Shown: in pieces, positions 1 to 6,436 of the stretch
Position numbering within the stretch: the stretch's first letter is position 1
Layout of the letters: each line of letters begins with the position of its first letter
NCBI GenBank assembly: GCA_947499275.1
Contig: CANMNM010000051.1
Location: forward strand, 1 to 7,832
DNA: 7,832 bases
From: Actinomycetota bacterium
Lineage (GTDB): Bacteria; Actinomycetota; Actinomycetes; S36-B12
Reading direction: 5' to 3'
The notes under the pieces: model-generated
What the model was told of the DNA's origin: nothing
Seen by the model: the letters and a program-made list of their open reading frames with translations, nothing else
Databases searched by the model: none
Translations under genes and position numbers: made by a program

Positions 1-103
1 GAAATTCACTTCGGTCCTGGTCGACTAATTCTCGAATTCGAGCAATGATGGCGCTGTGAATCTCGAGCGCTTTCCAAGCAGGGGTCGCGGTGGGATCGGT
101 CAC
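1..103 (-). CDS. pgi: Glucose-6-phosphate isomerase, N-terminal part (gene runs off the left edge)
   Basis: This frame is open from a GTG at 103 to the window edge and gives 34 residues beginning (M)TDPTATPAWKALEIH. The TATPAW-x-AL block followed by a helix ending in RELVDQD resembles the start of actinobacterial Pgi proteins, which I recall as TATPAW-x-AL-x-x-HH and then an FADDP-type segment. Pgi interconverts glucose-6-phosphate and fructose-6-phosphate in the cytosol. A TGA lies immediately upstream in frame, so GTG at 103 is the first possible start. The gene diverges from gnd across 59 bp, and pairing with another glucose-phosphate enzyme fits. No Shine-Dalgarno is visible; an AAGACT box sits 6 nt before the GTG. 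The identity rests on a short N-terminus, and no catalytic residue is inside the window. Confidence 0.6.
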   Translation of the reverse strand, partial: MTDPTATPAWKALEIHSAIIARIRELVDQDRSEF

Positions 104-109
104 TCATCT

Positions 110-115
110 AGTCTT
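110..115 (-). promoter_or_regulatory. Weak leaderless-type -10 box before pgi
   Basis: On the minus strand AAGACT lies with exactly 6 nt between it and the GTG start at 103. It keeps the second-position A and last-position T of the actinobacterial TANNNT consensus but has A instead of the first T. The same geometry occurs at better-matching boxes elsewhere in the window, which is the main reason to list it. Confidence 0.25.
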
Positions 116-118
116 GCA

Positions 119-124
119 TATGTT
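119..124 (+). promoter_or_regulatory. Possible -10 box for gnd
   Basis: TATGTT on the plus strand fits TANNNT and would start transcription near 131. That leaves a leader of about 30 nt carrying the gnd ribosome binding site. No convincing -35 hexamer is visible at the usual distance; that position lies inside the divergent pgi coding sequence. Confidence 0.25.
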
Positions 125-151
125 GGATCGAGTCCCGTGTTACCCGGATTT

Positions 152-157
152 AAGGAG
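152..157 (+). promoter_or_regulatory. Ribosome binding site of gnd
   Basis: AAGGAG ends 5 nt before the GTG at 163. This strong Shine-Dalgarno fixes the non-ATG start, which also places the Rossmann motif correctly near the N-terminus. gnd is therefore translated from a leadered message, unlike most transcript heads in this window. Confidence 0.75.
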
Positions 158-162
158 TTATC

Positions 163-1206
163 GTGGTTGAACACAGCGCGAACGTGAGTCTGGGCATGGT
201 TGGCTTGGGTCGCATGGGCGCAAATCTGAGTCGGCGCGCAGCCGCTGCTGGTCACAACGTTGTTGGTTTTGATCGCAATCCCGACCTTGTGTCACAGTTA
301 AACGGTTTTGGCATTCGCGGGACTGATTCACTGCCCGAACTAGTTGCGGCACTGCCAACGCCTCGAACGGTGTGGATCATGGTTCCTGCAGGCCCACCAA
401 CGCAAAGTGTGATCGATGAACTTGCAATCTTGCTCGAGCCGGGTGACACGATTATCGACGGTGGAAACTCCTACTACCGTGACGACATTGCCCATTCACA
501 TCAACTGCTAGCCCACGGAATTTCCTTCATTGACGTCGGGACCTCCGGTGGCGTCTGGGGCTTGGAACGCGGCTATTGCCTCATGATCGGTGGTGATGAC
601 AAACAGGTTAACGCCCTTACTCCGCTGTGGGATGCGTTGGCGCCCGGTATTGATTCTGCTCCGCGGACGGATTCTTCTGCTCCAGAGATCACCGCCGAGC
701 GCGGTTGGTTACATTGCGGGCCTAGCGGTGCTGGGCACTTTGTGAAGATGGTTCACAACGGTATCGAATACGCGTTAATGGCAGCATATGCAGAAGGTTT
801 CAATATTCTCAAGCACGCTAACTTAGGAACGGAAAGTTCACGAGATTTACAGCATGACGCGGAAACTGCGCCACTTTCCCATCCAGAGTTTTATCAATAC
901 GACATTAACATCCCCGCAGTCGCCGAAGTGTGGCGTCGTGGTTCAGTCGTTGGTTCATGGCTACTGGACCTCACCGCAGCAGCATTGGCCCAGAGTCCAG
1001 AGCTCACGGAGTTCTCCGGTCATGTTTCTGACTCGGGTGAGGGTCGATGGACTTCAATTGCCGCGATCGACGAAGGAGTTCCCACACCGGTTTTAACCTC
1101 GGCGTTGTATTCCCGATTCGCTTCACAGGGCAAGGATCAGTTTGCCAACCAAATCCTTAGCGCCATGCGCAAGGGTTTTGGTGGACATGATGAGAAAACA
1201 AGCTAA
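163..1206 (+). CDS. gnd: 6-phosphogluconate dehydrogenase, decarboxylating, short NAD-type (347 aa)
   Basis: Gnd oxidatively decarboxylates 6-phosphogluconate to ribulose-5-phosphate in the cytosolic pentose phosphate pathway. The N-terminal Rossmann domain has GLGRMG at residues 14-19. D37 (FDRN) closes the second beta strand, where NADP enzymes usually carry an NRT-type motif, so NAD+ preference is inferred. DGGNS (99-103) and GTSGG (126-130) are substrate-binding signatures. The catalytic stretch GAGHFVKMVHNGIEYA (189-204) holds K195, N199 and E202. The all-helical C-terminal part ends in a GVPTPVLTSALYSRF-like segment. At 347 aa it belongs to the short YqeC/GndA-like group rather than the roughly 470-aa E. 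coli type. The GTG start is set by AAGGAG 5 nt upstream. The gene diverges from the likely pgi gene and overlaps mshC tail to tail by 4 bp. Confidence 0.93.
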   Translation: MVEHSANVSLGMVGLGRMGANLSRRAAAAGHNVVGFDRNPDLVSQLNGFGIRGTDSLPELVAALPTPRTVWIMVPAGPPTQSVIDELAILLEPGDTIIDGGNSYYRDDIAHSHQLLAHGISFIDVGTSGGVWGLERGYCLMIGGDDKQVNALTPLWDALAPGIDSAPRTDSSAPEITAERGWLHCGPSGAGHFVKMVHNGIEYALMAAYAEGFNILKHANLGTESSRDLQHDAETAPLSHPEFYQYDINIPAVAEVWRRGSVVGSWLLDLTAAALAQSPELTEFSGHVSDSGEGRWTSIAAIDEGVPTPVLTSALYSRFASQGKDQFANQILSAMRKGFGGHDEKTS

Positions 1207-2429
1207 AGGTACACACCCAGCAGGCTCGCGCATATGTCCTTGACTAGCCCAGGAGCATTGGGGTGAGAGCCCCCAGCGTGCAGTGAGTCTCGCGCCCAGT
1301 TGTCAATTGCATCGAGAGCGCTAGGAGTCTTCAAATCGTCAGACATGACCTCGCGAACACGATCCAGAACGGGTTCGGAGTCGATAGCACATTCCAGGCT
1401 CGTTGCTGCCCTCCATAGGTCAAGTCTGGATTGTGCGCCCTCTAATCCTTGTGGGGTCCACGACCAATCACTGCGGTAATGGTGGGCCAGGAGTGCCAAC
1501 CGGATTGCAGCCGGATCAACACCTTCATGACGCAAAGTTGAGACGAAAACCAAATTCCCGCGTGATTTTGACATTTTGTGCCCTTGCCAAAAAACCATTC
1601 CTGAATGGACATAGAACCTCGCAAATGGCTCAACACCGGTCAGGCTTTCTGCCTGTGCCGCACTCATTTCATGGTGCGGGAAGACAAGGTCAGATCCACC
1701 ACCCTGAACATCGATCTGATCCCCCAAATAGGTCAAAGCAATTGTTGAACATTCGATATGCCACCCAGGACGCCCGTGACCCAGAACCGTGTTCCATGCG
1801 GGTTCATCGGGCCTCTCGTTCTTCCACAGCAACGGATCAAGTGGGTCAATTTTCCCAACGCGGTCGGGATCACCACCGCGCTCGCCAAAAATATCAAGCA
1901 TCTGCGGTCGAGTCAGGTGTGAAATCGAACCAAACAAGGGTGCCTGCTCAATTCTGAAATAGATATCACCGTCGAGTTCATAGGTTTTGCCCTCGCTCTG
2001 CAATTGCAGTACGTGCTCGGCCACCTGTGGGATTGATTCAACAGCCCCGATGTAATGCTGCGGAGGGATGACTCCGAGGGCCTGCATATCCTCACGAAAC
2101 AATGCTGTTTCCCTATTGGCGATCTCACGCCAATCCTGACCGGTGGCAATTGCACGTTCCAAAAGAGGTTCGTCAATATCGGTGACATTTTGCACGTAGT
2201 TGACGGAAATTCCGCAATCAAGCCAAGCCCGGATTAGCAGGTCAAATGCCACGTAGGTGTTGGCGTGCCCCATATGTGTCGCATCGTAAGGAGTAATGCC
2301 ACAAACATAAATTTTTGCGGTCTTACCGGGAGCTGTCGGCCGAATAGATTGGGTTGCAGAGTCAAACAGCCGGAGGTCGCGACCCATTCCTGGGAGTTTT
2401 GGGTTTACCGGCTCCAGCCAACTCTGCAT
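1203..2429 (-). CDS. mshC: L-cysteine:1D-myo-inosityl 2-amino-2-deoxy-alpha-D-glucopyranoside ligase, mycothiol biosynthesis (408 aa)
   Basis: MshC uses ATP to join cysteine to GlcN-Ins, the step before MshD acetylation completes mycothiol, the main low-molecular-weight thiol of actinobacteria. It is a class I cysteinyl-tRNA synthetase paralogue. The MshC-type N-terminus (LPGMGRDLRLFDS) precedes YVCGITPYDATHMGHA (41-56, HIGH-like). T83 sits in VTDID, GWHIEC is at 222-227 and KMSKS at 285-289. C43, C227 and H252 align with the zinc ligands C43, C231 and H256 of the M. smegmatis enzyme as I recall it; T83 and W223 match its T83 and W227. The length is close to mycobacterial MshC (about 412 aa) and lacks the tRNA-binding tail of CysRS. 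No Shine-Dalgarno precedes the ATG; TAGGCT sits 6 nt upstream, suggesting a leaderless transcript. The stop shares CTAA with gnd. Confidence 0.95.
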   Translation of the reverse strand: MQSWLEPVNPKLPGMGRDLRLFDSATQSIRPTAPGKTAKIYVCGITPYDATHMGHANTYVAFDLLIRAWLDCGISVNYVQNVTDIDEPLLERAIATGQDWREIANRETALFREDMQALGVIPPQHYIGAVESIPQVAEHVLQLQSEGKTYELDGDIYFRIEQAPLFGSISHLTRPQMLDIFGERGGDPDRVGKIDPLDPLLWKNERPDEPAWNTVLGHGRPGWHIECSTIALTYLGDQIDVQGGGSDLVFPHHEMSAAQAESLTGVEPFARFYVHSGMVFWQGHKMSKSRGNLVFVSTLRHEGVDPAAIRLALLAHHYRSDWSWTPQGLEGAQSRLDLWRAATSLECAIDSEPVLDRVREVMSDDLKTPSALDAIDNWARDSLHAGGSHPNAPGLVKDICASLLGVYL

Positions 2430-2435
2430 GCTGTG

Positions 2436-2441
2436 AGCCTA
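2436..2441 (-). promoter_or_regulatory. Leaderless-type -10 box for mshC
   Basis: TAGGCT on the minus strand matches TANNNT and is followed by 6 nt (CACAGC) and the ATG, so transcription would begin at or next to the start codon. The lack of a Shine-Dalgarno agrees. The box lies in the 31-bp gap after the SCO1664-family gene, just past a candidate terminator, which suggests mshC has its own promoter. Confidence 0.5.
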
Positions 2442-2460
2442 CCGGTTGATTTCAAGATGC

Positions 2461-3243
2461 TTAAAAGACCGGCCATGGGATAGCCGGCCACTGCGCATTC
2501 GGTTGCGGAAAAGTTTGTGTTTTCAGCAATCCGGCGATTCGTTGGCGCAATTCATGTGATTCAGCGCGGGATAAATATGGATCAATCTGGTCGTGGAAAT
2601 CACCGAGTGTTCCCTGTAATTTTTCTATGGTAGCGAGGTCAACCCCCAGGATCGGTTGATCCACCCAACCCCACAGAACGGTGCGCAATTTTGGTTCCTC
2701 GTTGAAACACACTCCGTGATCGATCGCGAAGATTCGGCCGGATGAATCCGCCAAAACATGTCCAGCTTTGCGGTCCGCGTTATTCACGATCGCGTCAAAA
2801 AGAGCCATACGCATGAGGGACTCGCTGGAGTCATGTGCCAGCACCACCGGGTTACCTCTTTGATCCACCGCCTCCAAAACGCTCAGCCATCCCGAGGGGG
2901 CGCTCTGCGCGTCAAAGATGTTTACGGGGCGAAGTTCATCTACTTCTTCGATCCATTTCTGCACCATGCCTGGCCCTGCCGGTCCATCAGTGATCCAACG
3001 AGTTGGCGGAACTAATCCCCATCCCAGCATCACATCAAGATTTGCAGCGGCTACTTCACGCCCGGAGAGAGTGTCATCGGGAAAATCCCACAGTGGTCGT
3101 TCACCGGCAACGGGCTTATAAACAAAAAGAGCTTCATTGCCGTCCTTGCAGAGAAGGGAGCCGTTACTTGCATCACGTAATTGCCCAATGGGTTCAAGGG
3201 TGCCCTTGAAAATCGAATTAGAAGTCTCGTCGCTTGTACCCAT
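2461..3243 (-). CDS. SCO1664-family protein, PI3/4-kinase-like fold, unknown function (260 aa)
   Basis: This matches the actinobacterial SCO1664 family (TIGR03843 by memory; Rv2133c in M. tuberculosis). The order of motifs suggests a phosphoinositide-kinase/HipA-like ATP-binding fold. LRDASNGSLL (22-31) looks like the glycine-loop region. VYKPVAGERPLWDFP (41-55) carries candidate ATP-binding K43, and REVAA (62-66) carries E63. NNADRKAGH (154-162) is a catalytic loop with D157, and IDHG (174-177) is a metal-binding DFG-like motif. No substrate is known, and kinase activity is inference. The frame is open upstream to an ATG at 3354, but homologues begin shortly before the ASN motif and GAGGG precedes the ATG at 3243, so I start there. 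It overlaps the DUF3090 gene by 26 bp, which suggests translational coupling. A candidate terminator overlaps its end. Confidence 0.88.
   Translation of the reverse strand: MGTSDETSNSIFKGTLEPIGQLRDASNGSLLCKDGNEALFVYKPVAGERPLWDFPDDTLSGREVAAANLDVMLGWGLVPPTRWITDGPAGPGMVQKWIEEVDELRPVNIFDAQSAPSGWLSVLEAVDQRGNPVVLAHDSSESLMRMALFDAIVNNADRKAGHVLADSSGRIFAIDHGVCFNEEPKLRTVLWGWVDQPILGVDLATIEKLQGTLGDFHDQIDPYLSRAESHELRQRIAGLLKTQTFPQPNAQWPAIPWPVF
2463..2489 (-). terminator. Candidate intrinsic terminator at the end of the SCO1664-family gene
   Basis: In minus-strand RNA sense, GGCCGGCT (2489-2482) pairs with GGCCGGTC (2474-2467) over 8 pairs, two of them G-U wobbles. The loop is 7 nt (ATCCCAT), and TTTT (2466-2463) follows. 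The hairpin lies in the last codons and the run of T overlaps the TAA stop. The T run is short, so strength is uncertain, but the position just before a separate mshC promoter is sensible. Confidence 0.4.
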
Positions 3244-3787
3244 TGGCCCTCGGACAGATGTGACCCTCTGGGTCAAGTGGTTGCTGGCAGAAAGGGCAGG
3301 GTAACCGGCCCGATTCCGCGACGCGATGGGTTCGGTCAGCGAATGCGCGTGCATAGGGAGCGCTCAGCCAGACTCGAAGCGTGTCGGGTCCTTCATCGCC
3401 GTCTTCGCCCAACTCTGGGACCTCGTCGCTTTCATCGGCAATTGCATGAGCTTCGATCACAACACAGGAACTGCCTTCATCCCACCCTAAGGCCATCGCT
3501 CCCACCCGGAATTCTTCAAGCAGAGGCATATCTAAAGGTTCTGCATCCAGTAGTTCAAGTGGTGCACTTTCGGGCACCACACCACCGGGATCTCGACTGG
3601 CCCGAACTTCATCGAGTAAGTCATCGATTCGCTCGGCTAACACAATTGCTTGCTGCTTTTCAAAGGCAACGGCTGTAAGCGCACCGGCTGATTTGGCCTG
3701 TAAATAGAATGTTCGCTCCCCGGGCATACCGACGGTTCCTACGACAAAGCGCTCGGGCAAACGGTATTCAATGACCCTTCTAGTCAC
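3218..3787 (-). CDS. DUF3090 family protein with C-terminal zinc-site motif (189 aa)
   Basis: This is a DUF3090 protein (TIGR03847 by memory; Rv2134c-like), an actinobacterial family of unknown function. The N-terminal part has the family signature ERFVVGTVGMPGERTFYLQA followed by a helical stretch AERIDDLLDEV. A middle EEFRVGAMALGWD segment and an acidic linker (DESDEVPELGEDGDEGPD) lead to LRVWLS. The C-terminus carries C164-x2-C167-x8-H176-x-C178 followed by PRANGYKR, which looks like a small zinc-binding knuckle. GTG at 3787 is preferred over the ATG at 3832 because GGAGGT lies 7 nt upstream and homologues start at (M)xRxVxxYxxPERFV. It overlaps the phosphatase stop by 8 bp and the SCO1664-family start by 26 bp, so the three are probably co-translated. 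A role alongside the adjacent kinase-like and phosphatase proteins is inference. Confidence 0.9.
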   Translation of the reverse strand: MTRRVIEYRLPERFVVGTVGMPGERTFYLQAKSAGALTAVAFEKQQAIVLAERIDDLLDEVRASRDPGGVVPESAPLELLDAEPLDMPLLEEFRVGAMALGWDEGSSCVVIEAHAIADESDEVPELGEDGDEGPDTLRVWLSAPYARAFADRTHRVAESGRLPCPFCQQPLDPEGHICPRANGYKRRDF

Positions 3788-4475
3788 CGGACCCACCTCC
3801 CACCGGAGCATCGCTCTTACTCTTGAGCGCAACGCTTACATGCCTTCGGGTATCAGATCCATTGCTATTGGTGCTCAAAACGAAGGGTCGGGAAGGCGTG
3901 TAGTTAATAACACTCACAGAGCCCGGATTAACCCCGATTCGTTGGAACAAATCGAGATGGATACCGAGGGCATCAGCAAGAATTGCCTTGATGACATCGC
4001 CGTGGGAAACGGCCACATAGACAGAATCGGGTCCCAACACATCATTCCAATGCCGGATAGCACCAACAGCCCTATTCGCCATATGCGCCATTGATTCTCC
4101 CTCAGTTCCGGGGAAAACGACAGATGCAGGGTGATCTTGGACCGCACGCCACAAGTCCTCCTTAGCCAATTCACTCAAACTGCGACCGGTCCAGTCACCG
4201 TACTCGCACTCTGACAGACCCGATTCGAGCGATATAACCAATGGGTCACCGGTTTTACTGACCAACGTAGTCGCAAGGGCCTCGGCTGTTTGCACAGTGC
4301 GCTCAAGAGGTGAGGAGATAATGGCGGATACTTCAAGACCTGTTAACAGTTCGGCTAAATGCTGCGCCTGCTCAATTCCACGACTGTCCAGAACCGTCCC
4401 AGGTGCAGTTCCCGCCAATATTCCCTTTTCATTGGCACTTGTCCGCCCGTGACGAACTAGCAAAACCGTAGCCAT
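3780..4475 (-). CDS. Histidine phosphatase superfamily protein, MSMEG_4193 family (231 aa)
   Basis: This is a histidine phosphatase (phosphoglycerate-mutase-like) of the MSMEG_4193 group (TIGR03848 by memory; Rv2135c-like). LLVRHGRTSAN (5-15) contains R8 and the phospho-accepting H9. SPLERT (55-60) gives the second phosphate-binding R59. SECEYGDW (88-95) supplies acidic residues E89/E91, and VSHGD (156-160) supplies the second histidine, H158. All core catalytic residues are present, so it should be an active phosphohydrolase or mutase; the substrate is unknown. The frame extends to an ATG at 4673, but that would bury the beta strand leading into RHG and overlap corA, so ATG at 4475 is chosen. 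There is no well-spaced Shine-Dalgarno (G-rich bases abut the ATG). TACGTT lies 7 nt upstream, consistent with leaderless transcription of the trio from this gene. Its low-complexity tail ends GGGSGD. Confidence 0.92.
   Translation of the reverse strand: MATVLLVRHGRTSANEKGILAGTAPGTVLDSRGIEQAQHLAELLTGLEVSAIISSPLERTVQTAEALATTLVSKTGDPLVISLESGLSECEYGDWTGRSLSELAKEDLWRAVQDHPASVVFPGTEGESMAHMANRAVGAIRHWNDVLGPDSVYVAVSHGDVIKAILADALGIHLDLFQRIGVNPGSVSVINYTPSRPFVLSTNSNGSDTRRHVSVALKSKSDAPVGGGSGD
3795..3800 (-). promoter_or_regulatory. Ribosome binding site deciding the DUF3090 GTG start
   Basis: GGAGGT on the minus strand sits 7 nt before the GTG at 3787, inside the last codons of the phosphatase gene. 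It is a near-ideal Shine-Dalgarno and excludes the longer ATG start at 3832. Confidence 0.75.
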
Positions 4476-4482
4476 GCCCCCT

Positions 4483-4488
4483 AACGTA
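4483..4488 (-). promoter_or_regulatory. Leaderless-type -10 box for the phosphatase-DUF3090-SCO1664 operon
   Basis: TACGTT on the minus strand matches TANNNT, with 7 nt to the ATG at 4475. It lies in the 99-bp divergent region shared with corA. A TATATAT run further upstream (4511-4517) is an alternative -10 that would give a leader of roughly 25-30 nt. Confidence 0.4.
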
Positions 4489-4562
4489 GTGCCGAGATCG
4501 ATTTTGACCATATATATCTTGGAGGTGTTCGCGTGCGGCAGAAAGATGCTCGCATTCACTGA

Positions 4563-4568
4563 CACAAT
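4563..4568 (+). promoter_or_regulatory. Degenerate leaderless-type -10 box for corA
   Basis: CACAAT lies with 6 nt between it and the ATG at 4575. It differs from TATAAT at two positions and keeps the key second A and last T. No Shine-Dalgarno is visible before this ATG, so the box is the only start signal I can see. Confidence 0.3.
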
Positions 4569-4574
4569 GGCCCC

Positions 4575-5609
4575 ATGATCCGACGTATGGGACGGTATTC
4601 TGCAGACGGCCAATTTGAGCATCAGCACATGCCGCCAATTGACATTATTACCCCCGATGATGCTGCAGCACATGATGCTCGAGTCGCCATAACCGACCTG
4701 ATCTCTCAGGTGAAAGCAGATGCTGGGTCCTTCGTGTGGCTGGGATTAGTTACCCCAACTCCGGCCGAATTGTCATTGGTAACTGAACTTTTTGCACTCG
4801 AGCCACTCGATGTCGAAGACGCTGCCAACGTTGCCCAACGCGCTAAGTTTGAGTTGAGTAACGGGGAAGGCTTTGCCTTACTTAAGACTTTGTCATATGA
4901 CGCCACTAGCCGGGCAGTGACAACGGGACAAACTTCAGTTTTTGTCGGCGACTGGTTCGCGATCACGGTGAGATACGGTCTTGCGGGAGACCTTACAAAT
5001 GTACGCGAACGAATGTCTCATGATGAACGACTGAGAACACATGGGCCACTTGCAGTGCTGTACGCCGTTTTGGACATCACAGTTGACTCTTATCTTGAAG
5101 TGTCCGAAGATGTCCATGAAGACATGCGCGTTATTGAGCAAGATGTTTTTTCCATGCAGCCAACTGCGCAAACAACAAAAAACATCTATCAACTAAAACG
5201 AGAAAATATTCTTGTAAGCCAGGCCGCGTCACCCCTTGTCAATGCAGCACAGAAGTTTTCCAATGAAACTTATGATTCTATTCCAAAAAAGTTGGAACCA
5301 TTTTTCGCCGACATAGGTGATCACATTCTTCGCGTAAATGACGTTGTAGAAAGTACCGACAACGCACTACTCACAATGCTGATGGCAACAACCGCCTTGC
5401 AAGACCTTAAGCAGAACACCGATATGCGCAAAATTTCAGCTTGGGTGGCGATCGCGGCAGTACCTACTCTGACTGCGGGAATTTTCGGCATGAATTTCGA
5501 AAACATGCCTGAACTCCAAACTGATTATGGCTACCCCATTGTTTTAGCATTCATGGCTATCACCTGCTGCCTTCTCTTTCGCGGGTTCAAAAAAAGCGGT
5601 TGGCTCTAA
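4575..5609 (+). CDS. corA: CorA-family magnesium/cobalt transporter (344 aa)
   Basis: CorA forms homopentameric inner-membrane channels for Mg2+ (and Co2+) uptake. The long cytoplasmic N-terminal domain starts near residue 50 with FVWLGLVTPTPAEL and LEPLDVEDA, typical of the family. A helical stalk with an LKREN element follows. The C-terminus has transmembrane segment 1 (about 286-306) ending in the signature GMN at 305-307. The loop ENMPEL comes next, then transmembrane segment 2 (about 320-338) and a basic tail ending KKSGWL. Length is normal and nothing is disrupted. ATG at 4575 is the first start; M5 and M19 are alternatives without better ribosome sites. The gene diverges from the phosphatase operon and overlaps uppP tail to tail by 4 bp. 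It sits in reverse orientation between genes that share a strand, so it is probably its own transcription unit. Confidence 0.93.
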   Translation: MIRRMGRYSADGQFEHQHMPPIDIITPDDAAAHDARVAITDLISQVKADAGSFVWLGLVTPTPAELSLVTELFALEPLDVEDAANVAQRAKFELSNGEGFALLKTLSYDATSRAVTTGQTSVFVGDWFAITVRYGLAGDLTNVRERMSHDERLRTHGPLAVLYAVLDITVDSYLEVSEDVHEDMRVIEQDVFSMQPTAQTTKNIYQLKRENILVSQAASPLVNAAQKFSNETYDSIPKKLEPFFADIGDHILRVNDVVESTDNALLTMLMATTALQDLKQNTDMRKISAWVAIAAVPTLTAGIFGMNFENMPELQTDYGYPIVLAFMAITCCLLFRGFKKSGWL

Positions 5610-6436
5610 CTCCCGGACGTCAGCGTGCCCGTGGCCAGAAGTGCCAACACAAGAACTCCGAGAAGAACCCGATAAATCACGAATGGAGTGTAGGTACGAG
5701 TCGTTAACCATCTCAGCAGCCAAGTAATCACACCAAGTCCGACAAAAAACGCAATGACAGTCGCAAGGATGGTTTGACCCCATTGCGTGTTTTGTTGACC
5801 GGAAATCTTGGTTGCCTCATATAGCCCAGAGCCAAGGACCGCCGGAATTGCCAGCAAGAATGCGTATCGCGTTGCAGCGACTCGGTCGTAGCCCAGAGCC
5901 AAACCCGTCGTGATCGTTGCACCTGAGCGAGACACTCCAGGAATTAGCGCAAGTGCTTGACCGAAGCCAAACGCAATGGCATCGGGGAACTTGAGCCGGT
6001 CAATTGATTTGATTTTGCGACCGTAGCGGTCCGCCAGGCCAAGGATAATTCCGAAGACGATTAACATCGTGGCTACGAGGTAGAGATTACGAGCTGTAGT
6101 TTCAATCTGACTTGAGAAGGTAAAACCAAGGGCCGCCACTGGAATTGTTCCGACGATCACATACCAGCCCATTCGAGCATCAAGTTCTTTACGCAATGCG
6201 GAGTCGGTTAAGGACCGAAACCATGTTGAGACAATTCGCCGAATATCACGCCAGAAGTACACAATCACCGCTAGTTCGGTACCGATCTGACTGACCGCGG
6301 TGAAGGCAGCCCCCGGGTCTGTCCAACCGAAAAACTGACTAAAGATCAGTAGGTGTGCTGAAGAAGAAATGGGCAGGAACTCGGTCAGACCTTGAAGGGC
6401 TCCTAAAACAACTGCTTCAAACCACGTCATTTCCAT
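5606..6436 (-). CDS. uppP: Undecaprenyl-diphosphatase UppP/BacA (276 aa)
   Basis: UppP removes a phosphate from undecaprenyl diphosphate, recycling the lipid carrier for peptidoglycan and other envelope polymers, and can give bacitracin tolerance. It is a polytopic membrane protein with about eight hydrophobic segments. The first active-site motif is QGLTEFLPISSSAH (15-28), containing E19 and H28, with Q15 where E. coli has a glutamate. The second is PGVSRSG (166-172), containing R170. Length matches the family. The ATG at 6436 overlaps the TAA of the upstream oxidoreductase frame by one base (TAATG) and has no clear Shine-Dalgarno, so translation probably depended on coupling; ATG at 6430 is a near alternative. 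In mycobacteria uppP also lies just beyond the DUF3090/phosphatase genes; here corA is inserted between them. The stop shares CTAA with corA. Confidence 0.96.
   Translation of the reverse strand: MEMTWFEAVVLGALQGLTEFLPISSSAHLLIFSQFFGWTDPGAAFTAVSQIGTELAVIVYFWRDIRRIVSTWFRSLTDSALRKELDARMGWYVIVGTIPVAALGFTFSSQIETTARNLYLVATMLIVFGIILGLADRYGRKIKSIDRLKFPDAIAFGFGQALALIPGVSRSGATITTGLALGYDRVAATRYAFLLAIPAVLGSGLYEATKISGQQNTQWGQTILATVIAFFVGLGVITWLLRWLTTRTYTPFVIYRVLLGVLVLALLATGTLTSGS

Noticed and set aside
31..42. 12-bp palindrome CTCGAATTCGAG inside pgi
   Set aside because: It lies within coding sequence encoding ordinary residues, and nothing else supports a binding site.
1259..1278. GGGG/CCCC hairpin as a gnd terminator within mshC
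   Set aside because: The stem is only about 5 bp, no T run follows, and the sequence is explained by mshC codons.
1403..1957. 184-codon plus-strand frame opposite mshC
   Set aside because: It lies wholly antisense to a clear mshC. Its product has no recognisable motif and a composition typical of a shadow frame.
3181..3678. 165-codon plus-strand frame opposite the DUF3090 gene
   Set aside because: It is an arginine/histidine-rich shadow translation antisense to a conserved family, with no supporting start signal.
4504..4517. TTGACC plus TATATAT as a plus-strand corA promoter
   Set aside because: The two elements are about 1 nt apart instead of about 17, so they cannot serve together as -35 and -10.
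4476..4673. Extended N-terminus of the histidine phosphatase
   Set aside because: It would add 66 unconserved residues before the beta strand leading into RHG and overlap the corA start.
5585..5606. Run of seven T after the uppP stop (minus strand) as a terminator
   Set aside because: No GC-rich hairpin precedes it. The run encodes the Lys codons near the end of corA.
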